Source of the DNA: JAFDZV01 sp966128725
GTDB taxonomy: Bacteria; Bacteroidota; Ignavibacteria; OLB7
DNA length: 47,977 nt
Assembly: GCA_966128725.1 (NCBI GenBank)
Contig: CBHYLN010000022.1
Coordinates: forward strand, 1-47,977
Reading direction: 5' to 3'
Numbering within the stretch: position 1 is the stretch's first letter; each line of letters starts with the position of its first letter. A program made the position numbers and the translations under genes. Below, one piece after another: positions 25,969 to 34,900 of this stretch. Under the pieces are notes generated by a model. The model was not told where the DNA came from, did no database searches, and saw only the letters and a program-made list of their open reading frames with translations.

Positions 25969-26913
25969 ATGAGATTGCATCACGATCCAAACGTTGCCGT
26001 GTTGGCCGAACGCCGCCGCCCGTGGCCGGTGGTGCCGCCAGCCGGGATGGACAGCGAATTACTGCTCGATGAGATTTCGACGTTGCCACGCCCTGTTCCG
26101 GAGCATGCAACACAGTGGCAGCAGGCCTCCGTTGAGCGCGTCATCCGGGTTATGCGCGAGCGCCTGGACGATCCGCTGACCCTGAACGAGATGGCCGAGA
26201 TCGCGCATCTCAGCCGGTTCCATTTCAACCGGGTATTCAGTACGGTCACCGGCGTTTCGCCACGCAAATTCCTGGCCACCCTTCGCCTGGAATATGCCAA
26301 GCGCCTGCTGCTGAAAACCAGCATGAGCATTACCGAGGTTTGTTTTGAAACCGGGTACAGCAGCCTTGGAACCTTTACCTCGCACTTCACCAATCTGGTA
26401 GGGGTTACGCCCAGCAAGTGGCGGCGGCTTCCGGTGGATCTTACGATGCCGCTGGACAGGGTGGTTGAATTGGTTGCCGAGGCACGCCAGCGGGTGGACC
26501 ATGCTCGATGCTCGTTTCACGGTTCGGTTACCGTGCCAACCACGGAGGATTCGGACAAGGGCCTTGTGTTTGTGGGGCTGTTCGAGCGCCAGATCCCTGA
26601 GTCGCTGCCGGTAACCGGCGATCTGCTGGTGGGCGATGGCGAGTTCCACCTGCCCGCGGTGTGTGATGGCGCCTATTACGTGCTGGCTGTGTCGATCCCG
26701 CTTCCGCTGAACCAGATGGACTTCTATCTGCCAGAGATGATGCTGCGCGATGCATCGAAGCGTTGCCAGGTGCGCGAGGGTCGTTACGACGAATCCGTAT
26801 GCCTGGAGCTTCGCGAGCCACGGATTACCGACCCACCAATCCTTATCGCGCTACCATACCTGTTCGCGGCGTATCTGCGAATCAACGGCATGAGTTTCGA
26901 AACGGCCACCTGA
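25969..26913 (+). CDS. AraC-family transcriptional regulator with N-terminal HTH and unknown C-terminal domain
   Basis: The 314-residue product starts at ATG 25969 with GAGGAG 7-12 bases upstream. Residues about 50-150 form the double helix-turn-helix of AraC proteins (ERVIRVMRERLDDPLTLNEMAEIAHLSRFHFNRVFSTVTGVSPRKFL, then YAKRLLLKTSMSITEVCFETGYSSLGTFTSHFTNLVGVTPSKWR). Unusually, the DNA-binding part is in the N-terminal half, and the C-terminal ~150 residues form a separate domain (FHGSVTVPTTEDSDKGLVFVGLFERQIPE ... ILIALPYLFAAYLRING) that may sense a ligand. It lies 93 bases after the E10 gene on the same strand and is the best candidate for the regulator of the polyketide operon. Confidence 0.85.
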   Translation: MRLHHDPNVAVLAERRRPWPVVPPAGMDSELLLDEISTLPRPVPEHATQWQQASVERVIRVMRERLDDPLTLNEMAEIAHLSRFHFNRVFSTVTGVSPRKFLATLRLEYAKRLLLKTSMSITEVCFETGYSSLGTFTSHFTNLVGVTPSKWRRLPVDLTMPLDRVVELVAEARQRVDHARCSFHGSVTVPTTEDSDKGLVFVGLFERQIPESLPVTGDLLVGDGEFHLPAVCDGAYYVLAVSIPLPLNQMDFYLPEMMLRDASKRCQVREGRYDESVCLELREPRITDPPILIALPYLFAAYLRINGMSFETAT

Positions 26914-26959
26914 GCGCGGCACATATCGCCTGAGGAAAAATATTCGCGCTCGTAATTGC

Positions 26960-26984
26960 ACGGCACCGCCCACAGCGGTGCCGT
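26960..26984 (+). terminator. Hairpin terminator after the AraC gene
   Basis: ACGGCACCGC (26960-26969) pairs with GCGGTGCCGT (26975-26984), loop of 5, 46 bases after the AraC stop. No clear T-run follows. Confidence 0.5.
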
Positions 26985-27212
26985 GGCGCAATGTCATGTG
27001 CCTGAACATCATCGACATGCCCGGGTTCGTGCTGTGGCGGGCGGGCGTCGTGCAGGGACGCCGTTGGGAATGGTTCGCATGATTATTTGATATCCATTAT
27101 GGTTATTTGAAGTACGATATAATCGGTGACTGCTGGCGCCTGAAATTGAACCGCGACTCCTCCGTATATGTTGCTTGGCAAGGCTTGCAGGGATATCCGA
27201 GTGATTGAATAC
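26985..27212. other. AT-rich intergenic stretch before the secreted-protein pair
   Basis: Part of a 467-base gap (26914-27380). Bases 27080-27125 are much more AT-rich than the surroundings, with TTATTTGA repeated 20 bases apart (27083 and 27103) and a TATAAT at 27118-27123. This could be a separate promoter or operator, but no matching -35 box is seen. No gene. Confidence 0.35.
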
Positions 27213-27257
27213 GGCAATGTGGAAGAAGTTTTCCTGGTGGACTCTCGTTAACATTGC
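27213..27257 (+). promoter_or_regulatory. Shared promoter-like element, copy A (upstream of 27381-27992)
   Basis: GGCAA (27213-27217), four bases, GAAGAAG (27222-27228), TTTTCC, and TAACATTGC beginning 20 bases after GAAGAAG (27249-27257). The ATG of the secreted-protein gene lies about 123 bases beyond. The similarity to copy B continues well past the core. Confidence 0.65.
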
Positions 27258-27380
27258 ACCGCGTTGAAATGGGGGTAACTCCAACAGTCACGGAGCCATG
27301 CGATCCAACCGATCCATGCCGTGGGTCCAAACGGTTTCAACGTGCAATCATCACGAAAATCCCAAGTGGGAGGGTTCCAA

Positions 27381-27992
27381 ATGCGTATCAATACGATGAA
27401 GTCCATCGTGGCCGGTGTGGCAGTTGCCGCGGCCGCTCTGATCGGCACCGCCGATGCCAAGGCGCAGTGCAACAGCATCACGTTCAACGAAGCGCAGTCC
27501 AACTTTACGTGCACGATCGTCAACGGCCAGAAGGTGATCGTTGACCCGGTTACCGGGCAGGTCTATACAAGCATTGTCGCCAACGGCAACGGTACGTTCA
27601 CCGCGGTTGGCAGCGGCACCAATCCCTGCAACGTGTCGCTGAACGCCCAGAACATCAATGCCGTCACGAACGACCCACAGCTTGGAACGATCACCACGAA
27701 GATCGATCCGTCGCGCCCGGCGCAGCAGTCGACAGTGGTGTCCAATCAGGTTGGCTCGGAGTTCCCGGCCACCGGCGACATCTACTTCCATGCCACGGCC
27801 GAGGTTTCCAGCCGTCCGGGTGTCATCTATCGCACGATCAACGAGATCCACCTGCAGAATCCGCAGCTTCGTTCGTTCAACCCGCATCGCCAGGAAACCT
27901 ACAATCTGGTGGCGCCGGTTGACTACGAGGATCCCGCACAGCCGGGCGTTGTTGCCTTCACCGTGAACAGCATCAGCGTTACGCTGAACTAA
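27381..27992 (+). CDS. Secreted single-domain member of the uncharacterised family (copy 1 of tandem pair)
   Basis: The 203-residue product starts at ATG 27381 with GGAGGG upstream; the frame is open further 5' but lacks a start site. A signal peptide covers about 1-26 (MKSIVAGVAVAAAALIGTADAKAQ). The mature domain shows C-x-SI, CTIVNGQKVIVDPVTGQVY, NGNGTFTAVGSGTNPC, DPQLGTITTKIDPSRP, SNQVGSEFPATGDIYFHA, SSRPGVIYRTINEIHLQNPQLRSFNPH and VAFTVNSISVTLN. Three cysteines are present. It is the same domain as in the triple-copy gene at 7754-9490. Identical length and extensive similarity to the next gene show a recent tandem duplication. No enzyme motif is visible; a structural or binding role is likelier. 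Confidence 0.82.
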   Translation: MRINTMKSIVAGVAVAAAALIGTADAKAQCNSITFNEAQSNFTCTIVNGQKVIVDPVTGQVYTSIVANGNGTFTAVGSGTNPCNVSLNAQNINAVTNDPQLGTITTKIDPSRPAQQSTVVSNQVGSEFPATGDIYFHATAEVSSRPGVIYRTINEIHLQNPQLRSFNPHRQETYNLVAPVDYEDPAQPGVVAFTVNSISVTLN

Positions 27993-28052
27993 AAAATGCA
28001 TAATCGTCGGCCTGGCTGCCCGTTGGCCAGGCTGAGGGATGCGTATGCCATA

Positions 28053-28090
28053 ACCCGCGCCGGACATGTACCGGCGCGGGTGTTTTTTTT
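28053..28090 (+). terminator. Strong intrinsic terminator after the first gene of the pair
   Basis: ACCCGCGCCGG (28053-28063) pairs perfectly with CCGGCGCGGGT (28071-28081), followed by G and eight T. A smaller GCCTGGC/GCCAGGC hairpin (28010-28032) precedes it. The two tandem genes are therefore separate transcription units. Confidence 0.85.
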
Positions 28091-28224
28091 CGACTGCCCG
28101 GGCAACGCACCACAGGCATTTGAAGGAGTGTGGGTTGTACGACTTTGTTGCTTGCCTTTTTCCTGCCGCTGACCGGAAAGTGTTGCTGTACAGGCTGTTG
28201 CGAATGGATCGCCCACGGATAAAC

Positions 28225-28270
28225 GGCAATGTGGAAGAAGTTTTCCTGGTGGACTTGCTCGTAGAATTGC
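28225..28270 (+). promoter_or_regulatory. Shared promoter-like element, copy B (upstream of 28387-28998)
   Basis: GGCAA (28225-28229), four bases, GAAGAAG (28234-28240), TTTTCC, and TAGAATTGC beginning 21 bases after GAAGAAG (28262-28270). The gene start lies 116 bases beyond. Because a strong terminator separates the upstream gene, this element probably drives its own gene. Confidence 0.65.
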
Positions 28271-28386
28271 AGAGCGTTGAGCCCGGGATCTCCGGTGCCT
28301 GGTGTCGATCTCCAACCAGGGAAATCGGCAAGCAGGCAACAATCTCTCAGCGCTTCATCACATCCATTCTCCACAAGGAGTTCCAA

Positions 28387-28998
28387 ATGCGTATCTCGGT
28401 TATCAAGTCCGCAGTGGTTGGCATGGCCGTGGCCGCCGCCGCCCTCATTGGCAGCAGCACTGCCTCGGCACAGTGTGGTAGCATCACGATCGACGAGCTT
28501 GCGCTTCAGCAGTTCTGCACGATCGTCAACGGCCAGAAGGTACTGCTTGACCCGGTCACGGGTGTTACATACTCGGGCATCGTTGCCAACGGCAACGGTA
28601 CGTTCACGCTTACCGGCAACGGTGTAAACCCCTGCAGCGTCACGTTGGCGCCGCAGAGCATCAACGCCACGGTGGTTGACCCGGTCCTGGGCAACGTCGT
28701 GACCACGTACGACGCCTCGCGTCCGGCCACGCCGTCGACGGTGGTGTCCAATCAGGTTGCCTCGGAGTTCCCGGCCACCGGGGACATCTACTTCCACGCC
28801 ACGGCAACGGTTTCCAGCCGTCCGGGCCGTCTGTATCGCACGATCAACGAGATCCACCTGCAGAACCCGCAGCTCCGCACGTTCAAGCCGCATCGCCAGG
28901 AAACCTACAACCTGGTTGATCCGGTTGACTACGAGGATGTGAACATCCCGGGTGTGGTTGCCTTCACCGTGACCAGCATCAGCGTCACGCTGAACTAA
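28387..28998 (+). CDS. Secreted single-domain member of the uncharacterised family (copy 2 of tandem pair)
   Basis: The 203-residue product starts at ATG 28387, with AAGGAG 6 bases upstream. A signal peptide covers about 1-28 (SAVVGMAVAAAALIGSSTASAQ). It is collinear with the preceding paralogue, sharing CTIVNGQKV, DPVLGNVVTTYD, SNQVASEFPATGDIYFHA, SSRPGRLYRTINEIHLQNPQ and VAFTVTSISVTLN; differences are concentrated in the N-terminal third after the first Cys. This pattern suggests a constant scaffold with a varying face. Function unknown. Confidence 0.82.
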   Translation: MRISVIKSAVVGMAVAAAALIGSSTASAQCGSITIDELALQQFCTIVNGQKVLLDPVTGVTYSGIVANGNGTFTLTGNGVNPCSVTLAPQSINATVVDPVLGNVVTTYDASRPATPSTVVSNQVASEFPATGDIYFHATATVSSRPGRLYRTINEIHLQNPQLRTFKPHRQETYNLVDPVDYEDVNIPGVVAFTVTSISVTLN

Positions 28999-29002
28999 GC
29001 CT

Positions 29003-29045
29003 TCCGGCCGTACCTGGTTACAACGGTTCGGCCAGCCGGTTTTTT
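29003..29045 (+). terminator. Intrinsic terminator after the second gene of the pair
   Basis: CCGGC/GCCGG with an inner GGCCG/CGGCC pairing (29003-29039), followed by six T (29040-29045), a few bases after the stop codon. Confidence 0.75.
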
Positions 29046-29064
29046 CTGACAACGTTCTTCTGTC

Positions 29065-29099
29065 AACGCCCGCGCGAACGCCGTGTTCGCGCGGGCGTT
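29065..29099. terminator. Second, very stable hairpin
   Basis: Perfect 15-bp inverted repeat (AACGCCCGCGCGAAC at 29065-29079 and its complement at 29085-29099) with a 5-base loop. It is only 20 bases after the previous terminator, and may be a back-up terminator that insulates the ABC operon. Confidence 0.65.
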
Positions 29100-29154
29100 G
29101 TTGTTGTTGGGCGCGCTTTTGCGCCGCCGTTCGGAATCGAACCGACCCCCACCG

Positions 29155-29170
29155 GTACACAATGATGTAC
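29155..29170. promoter_or_regulatory. Near-palindrome GTACACAATGATGTAC (candidate operator, copy 3)
   Basis: Identical to the 13478 copy. It is placed 132 bases upstream of the ABC-importer start codon, a fitting place for an operator. Confidence 0.4.
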
Positions 29171-29302
29171 TGTGCTGGCGGCATTCGATACACGATATTC
29201 ATAGCATCAGAAATCAGCATCACGCCTCGCGATTTGGTTCATTGCGCGAAGCGTCACCCAGCCGGCGGATTCCCTCGGCCACACATCGGGACACCAACGT
29301 CA

Positions 29303-30073
29303 ATGTCTGTATCTCATCCGGTATTTCTCCGGCTTCTTCCAGCCACCGTTGCGGTGGTTGCGCTGGGCACATGGTGGGCTGTGGCGGCACTGGGCCTGTT
29401 TCCGGATACGGTGCTTCCAACGCCGCTGTCGGTGGCGCTGGGCATCATCACCGAGGCAACCAGCGGGCGCCTGGCCACCGATATCGTCGCGTCGCTGTGG
29501 CGTGTAACCTCCGGGTTCCTGCTGGCCGTCGTACTTGGCGTACCGCTCGGATTGTTCCTCGGGCAACATGCCGTGTCGCGTGTGGCGCTGTTGCCCGCGG
29601 TGAACTTCTTCCGCAGCCTGTCGCCGCTGGCGTGGATACCGTTCGCGATTCTCTGGTTCGGCATCGGCGATCCGCCCGCCATCTTCCTGATCTTCATGGC
29701 CTCGTTCTTCCCGATAACACTTTCAACCGTTGCGGCCACAGCGGGTGTGCCCACGGTGTACCTCCGCGTGGCGCATGATTTCGGTATCGGCGGGCGGAAG
29801 CTGCTTACGCGTGTGGTGTTGCCGGCAATCGCGCCACAGGTGATCACCACGCTGCGGGTTACCGCCGGCCTTGCATGGCTGGTGGTTGTCGCCGCCGAGA
29901 TGATCGCGGGCCGTGATGGGCTCGGCTTCGCGATCTGGGACGCGCGCAACGGATTGCGGATGGATCTTCTGGTGGGAGGGATGATCGTCATCGGTCTGAT
30001 TGGCGTCGCGCTGGATCGCATCCTGATGCAACTGACAACCATTCCAAGCCTACGTTGGGGGTATGAACGATAA
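29303..30073 (+). CDS. NitT/TauT-type ABC transporter permease
   Basis: The product has 256 residues from ATG 29303 (MSVSHPVFLRLLPATVAVVA); the open frame continues upstream through a candidate operator and is unlikely to be coding there. About six membrane helices are seen, with the permease loop FGIGGRKLLTRVVLPAIAPQVITTLRV that docks on the ATPase. It resembles SsuC/TauC/NrtB permeases. First gene of a three-gene operon; it overlaps the ATPase gene by 11 bases. Substrate class (sulfonate, nitrate, thiamine precursor or other small anion) cannot be decided from sequence. Confidence 0.88.
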   Translation: MSVSHPVFLRLLPATVAVVALGTWWAVAALGLFPDTVLPTPLSVALGIITEATSGRLATDIVASLWRVTSGFLLAVVLGVPLGLFLGQHAVSRVALLPAVNFFRSLSPLAWIPFAILWFGIGDPPAIFLIFMASFFPITLSTVAATAGVPTVYLRVAHDFGIGGRKLLTRVVLPAIAPQVITTLRVTAGLAWLVVVAAEMIAGRDGLGFAIWDARNGLRMDLLVGGMIVIGLIGVALDRILMQLTTIPSLRWGYER

Positions 30074-30830
30074 CGTGCTTTCACTATCACGCGTCTCACA
30101 CGAATTCGGCAATGTGCCGGTTATCCGCAACCTCTCGTTTGCGGTGGATCGTTATGAGTTCGTTGCCGTTGTTGGGCCGTCGGGTTGCGGAAAAACCACG
30201 CTGCTCAACATTCTCAGCCGATTCATTACGCCCACCAATGGCACGGTGCGTGTGGATGGGCGTGCGCGCACCGTGTACCAGCAGGACGGGCTGTTCCCGT
30301 GGCTGACCGTTGCGGAGAACATCGGGCTTGGCCTTGCAGGCATCGCCAATGCCGACCTGCGGGCACGGAAGCTGAGCGAGATGGTTGGGCTGATTGGCCT
30401 GTACGGCTTCGAGGGGCATTACCCACATCAGCTTTCCGGCGGTATGCGGCAGCGTGTGGAGTTGGGTCGTGCGCTGGCCGGCGATACGGACATCATCCTG
30501 ATGGACGAACCGTTTTCATCGCTCGACTACCTTACGCGCCTTCGCCTTCGGCACGAGCTGGCGATGATGTTGCGCGACAATCCGCGCACCATCGTTCTGG
30601 TGACACATGACATCGAGGAAGCCGCCCAACTGGCCGACAGGATTGTTGTGCTTACCGAGCGGCCGGCTCGCGTGCGCTGCGAGATCGTGGTGCGGCAACC
30701 CCGCCCGCGCGAGTGCACGCATCCGGAGGTTGTTGACGCGGTGCATCGCACCCTTGAAGCATTGGGTCTGGACGATGACGGCTCGGATGTGCTGCGCCGG
30801 TTCGAGATTTCCCCGGAGTCACTGTCATGA
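30063..30830 (+). CDS. NitT/TauT-type ABC transporter ATP-binding protein
   Basis: The 255-residue product contains Walker A GPSGCGKTT (38-46), the Q-loop (VYQQDGLFPW, about 71-80), signature LSGGMRQR (124-131), Walker B IILMDEPF (144-151) and the switch His in VLVTHDIEEA. These are all the residues of a working ATPase of the SsuB/TauB group. It starts inside the end of the permease gene and overlaps the binding-protein gene by ATGA. Confidence 0.92.
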   Translation: MNDNVLSLSRVSHEFGNVPVIRNLSFAVDRYEFVAVVGPSGCGKTTLLNILSRFITPTNGTVRVDGRARTVYQQDGLFPWLTVAENIGLGLAGIANADLRARKLSEMVGLIGLYGFEGHYPHQLSGGMRQRVELGRALAGDTDIILMDEPFSSLDYLTRLRLRHELAMMLRDNPRTIVLVTHDIEEAAQLADRIVVLTERPARVRCEIVVRQPRPRECTHPEVVDAVHRTLEALGLDDDGSDVLRRFEISPESLS

Positions 30831-31849
30831 GCGCTCGCCGTTCGATCATGCGATGGACTATCGGCACGGCCGTTGTGTTCGTTGCCCTGGGCGTGATGCG
30901 TTACCGCCCCTGGAACGCACTGATCGCCGCCGAACGCGCGCATCTGGCCGTTGGATTCCTGCCGGTGACCTGCCACCTTACGTGCCCGGTTACCGACTTC
31001 GCCACGCGCACCAGCACATCAACCAAGTTCGACTCGCAGCGCTTCACCGATTTCCCCACCGTGGTGGAGGCCATCAAGGGCGGGCGGCTGGATGCCTCGT
31101 TCATGATCATTCCGCTGGCAATGAAGATGCGCGAGCAGGGCGTGCCCATCAAGCTGGTATATCTGGGGCACCGGGATGGCTCAACCGTCATTGTCCGCTC
31201 GGATATCCCGGCCACAAGCCTCCGCGATCTGCGCGGCAAAACCCTGGCGCTGCCCAGCTTCCTCAGCAATCAACACCTTGTGATGCGCAAGCTGATGGAG
31301 GATCAGGGGATGAAGGAAGGGGATATCAACTTTGTGCAGATGGCGCCGCCCGACATGCCGGCCGCGCTGGCCGCGAAGGCCATCGACGCGTACTTCGTGG
31401 GCGAGCCGCATGCCGCCAAGGCCGAGCTGGACGGCACGGGCCGCGTACTGTATTACGCCAAGGATATCTGGCCGCATTTCATCTCGTGTGGTTTGGTTGT
31501 CACCGAAAAGCTGATTGCCGAACATCCCGAGGTGGTGCGCGATCTGGTTCGTGGAATCGCCGAAAGCGGTGAATGGGCCGAGCGCAATCGCATCCAGGCC
31601 GCAGCCGTTGCCGCTCCGTATTTCCGCCAGAACGAAAAGGTGGTACGGTTTGTGCTGACGCACCCGGCCGACCGTGTCAGCTATCGAATGTTGACCCCGT
31701 CGGATTCCGAGCTGCAGGCGATTCGCGACATGGCCCTGAAGGTTGGCGTGCTCAAGAAACCAATCGCCATCGGCGATCTTGTCGACCGCAGTTTCATCCC
31801 GCACGACATTCAGCCAGCGCGTATCGATGCCGCGCCGGCAAAACCCTGA
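30827..31849 (+). CDS. NitT/TauT-type ABC transporter substrate-binding protein
   Basis: The 340-residue product has an N-terminal hydrophobic segment (about 9-24, IMRWTIGTAVVFVALGVM) with no lipobox, so it is probably periplasmic and membrane-tethered or cleaved. The fold follows the NMT1/SsuA pattern: VGFLPVTCHLTCPVTDF near the ligand cleft, then VEAIKGGRLDASFMII, VPIKLVYLGHRDGSTVIVRSD, LRDLRGKTLALPSFLSNQH and AKAIDAYFVGEPHAAKAE. The two closely spaced cysteines in TCHLTCP just after the first beta strand are unusual for this family and may bind a metal, or form a disulfide beside the binding site. Last gene of the importer operon. Confidence 0.85.
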   Translation: MSARRSIMRWTIGTAVVFVALGVMRYRPWNALIAAERAHLAVGFLPVTCHLTCPVTDFATRTSTSTKFDSQRFTDFPTVVEAIKGGRLDASFMIIPLAMKMREQGVPIKLVYLGHRDGSTVIVRSDIPATSLRDLRGKTLALPSFLSNQHLVMRKLMEDQGMKEGDINFVQMAPPDMPAALAAKAIDAYFVGEPHAAKAELDGTGRVLYYAKDIWPHFISCGLVVTEKLIAEHPEVVRDLVRGIAESGEWAERNRIQAAAVAAPYFRQNEKVVRFVLTHPADRVSYRMLTPSDSELQAIRDMALKVGVLKKPIAIGDLVDRSFIPHDIQPARIDAAPAKP

Positions 31850-31963
31850 AGTATAGGGGTGTATCGTTCGGCGATCTGATGTGTCATGCTTTGAAGCGTC
31901 GGCCGGGCCACCCGCCGGCGCGCTTGAGTACGTTTCTTGAAACACACTCGGGGATTTCAAAGC

Positions 31964-34900
31964 ATGAACAAAGCCTGCTACACCATGCTGTTGCTGGTGA
32001 TGGTGATGGGGGTCCGGCCCACACCAACACGCGCGCAGAACTTGCCCAACCCCATTCTTTTTGTTACCCAGGTACCAACGCCGAACGATTCGGCCACGGT
32101 GGCCGCGCCGTTCGCCAACCATGTTGCCGACATGATGGGCGCGCCACGGGGCGGCGATCTGTGGATCCGCTATCCGGATGGTTCGCTGAAGAACCTGACG
32201 CAGACCGCCGGGTACGGCGTGGCGGGCGCGCAGGGCAACAATGCCATTGCGGTTCGCGAGCCATCGGTACACTGGAACGGCACAAAGGCACTGTTCAGCA
32301 TGGTGGTTGGCGGCGCAACCCAGCAGGGTGACGCCACGCAGTTCTACTGGCAGATCTACGAGATCACGGGCCTTGGCAAGAACGAAACGCCGGTGATCAC
32401 GAGGGTGGCCAATCAGCCGGCCAACTTCAACAATGTGAGCCCTATCTACGGCACCGATGACCGCGTGATCTTTACGTCGGACCGCACCATCAACGGCCTG
32501 CGATATCTGTATCCCGCGTTCGACGAATACAAGGGCGCGCCCACCAATACCGGATTGTGGAGCCTTAACCCGGCCACCGGCGATCTGCGTCTGCTGGACA
32601 ATTCGCCTTCTGGTGACTTTTCGCCGTTCGTGGACAGCTACGGCCGCGTGTTGCTGATGCGGTGGGATCGCCTGCAGCGCGATCGCAATGCCGACATCGA
32701 CGTGCTTGGCCCGGGGCAGAAGGGGACGTTTAATTACACCGACGAATCCCCCAACGGCCAGCCGCAGTTCGGCGTGCGTACCGAGACGTTCCCGGAGCCG
32801 CAGGGCTCGCGCACCGATCTGCTTGCCGGCACCAACATGACCGGCTTCGAGTTCAATCAGTTCTTCCCCTGGCAGATCAACGAGGACGGCACCGGCCCGG
32901 AGACGATCAACCACCTTGGGCGTCACGAGATGCGGCAGGTCTTCAATCGATCGATCACCGACGACTCGAACGTGGTGGCGTTCAACTTCGCGAATACGGC
33001 CCGGGCCAATCGCAACCCGATCAACAACTTCATGCAGGTGAAGGAGGACCCCAACGTCGCGGGGCTGTATTACGGTGTTGATGCGCCGCAGAGCGGCACG
33101 CATGCCGGCGGGCAGATCGTGTCGTTGACGGCCGCGCCGAATCTGGATCCCAACCAGACGGTTGTGACGTACGTCACCGACCGGACGACGTCGTTCTACA
33201 CGTTCGAGGGGAACAACCCGAATCCCAATCACTCCGGGTTCTACCGCAGCCCGCTGGTTTGCGCCAATGCCGCGCTTGTGGCGTCGCATTCGGTTGAGAC
33301 GCATGCCGATAAGAACCTTGGCACGCGGGGCAATCCCGTGTCGCGGTATGCCTTCCGATTGAAGACCCTGAAGAAGGTGGGCAATACCTGGGTGCCCGAT
33401 CAGCTTCTGACAACGGGGCTTTCCAAGAGCGTGAGCTACTGGGATCCGGATACGCTGGTGAACTTCAACGGCACCCTGTGGGAGCTGGACCCCGTGGAAG
33501 TGCGCGCACGCCCGCGGCCGCAGGCCCGCAACGCATCGATCCCGGGGCCGGAGCATTCGGTGTTCACCGAGGAAGCCGTGGACGAAGCGGCGTTCCGCGC
33601 GTACATGGTGGATAGCAACCTGGCGTTGGCGGTCAGCCGCGACGTAACACATCGCGACGCGCTGGACCACCAGCAGCCGTTTTATCTGCGCATCACCGGC
33701 ACCAACAAACAATCGGCGAACGTCAGCGGCAAGCTGTACGATGTGTCGCACATGCAGTTCTATCAGGGCGATTATGTCCGCGGCAGCGGTCTGTTTACGC
33801 CCAACGGCACGCCGCATGCCGGGCGGCGCATCCTGGCGGTGCCGATGCATCTGCCGGCCGGCGGCAACGTCCCCAGCCCCGGCGGCCCGGCCGGCGGCGT
33901 CGCGCTTGCGGTTGATGGCTCGCTGGCGGCTTTTGTGCCGGCCCGCAGGCCGATGACCTGGCAGCTTACGGGGGCGGCCTCGGCGCCGGTTGTGCGCGAG
34001 CGGTACTGGGTGACGTTCCAGCCGGGCGAGGTGCGCGTGTGCGCCTCGTGCCACGGCACCAACGACGCGGCGGCCGCTCCGCTGAATCCGATTCCGCAGA
34101 ACAAGCCGGAGGCGCTTCGCACGCTGCTGCGTGCCTGGAAAACCTCGGTACTGCCGGCCCACGTGTCGCTGCAGTCGCCGGCGGATAACGCGGGCGGGCT
34201 TACGCTGAACCAGATCGTAACCTGGCTTGCCGACGGACGCTCCACATCCTACCGGGTGCAGGTGGCAACCACGCCGGGCTTCGCGGGGCCTGCCGCCGAC
34301 CGCGACAGCATCGCAGCCACGCAGTTCAACGCTTCCGGGTTGGAGAACGGCACCACGTATTACTGGCGCGTGTTCGGCCGCAACAAGTACGGCACGGGCG
34401 CGTGGTCCGACACCTGGAGCTTCACAACCGTGGTTGCCGCACCGCCGCTGCGCCTGCCCGCCAACGGCGCCACGGCACAGGCGGTTGATGTGGCTGTGCG
34501 CTGGGGCGGTGTAAAGGGGGCCGACGTGTACCACGTGCAGATCGCAACCGACCCGAATCTTGCATCCGCGATTATGGATACGGCGGGCGTGGCGGACACC
34601 GTATTGAACCTGCATGGCCTGGCCGGCAACACGCGGTATTACTGGCGCGCGCGGGCCGTGGGCCAGGGCACGCCGGGCGCGTGGTCCGAAACCTGGAGCT
34701 TCACAACGGCCGCGCCGCCGCGGATTGGAACACCGATACTCAAGTATCCAACCAATGGGCTTGCCAACCAGCCCACCAACCAGCCGTTCCAGTGGAAGGG
34801 AGTTTCAGGCGCGGTGAGTTATACGCTGCAGGTGGCGACGTCGGCGGGTTTTGCACAATTCCTGTTCGATACAACAGGGCTTACCGATACCATCTTCGCG

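Noticed and set aside
27219..27269. Possible Trp-rich leader peptide (ATG TGG AAG AAG TTT ...) at promoter element A, also at B
   Set aside because: The frame is not kept in the other four copies: the ATG is lost or a stop appears while the DNA motif and its spacing stay. Conservation is at the DNA level.
31181..34615. 1144-codon minus-strand frame opposite the importer and haem-motif genes
   Set aside because: It spans two unrelated real genes on the other strand and has shadow-like composition.
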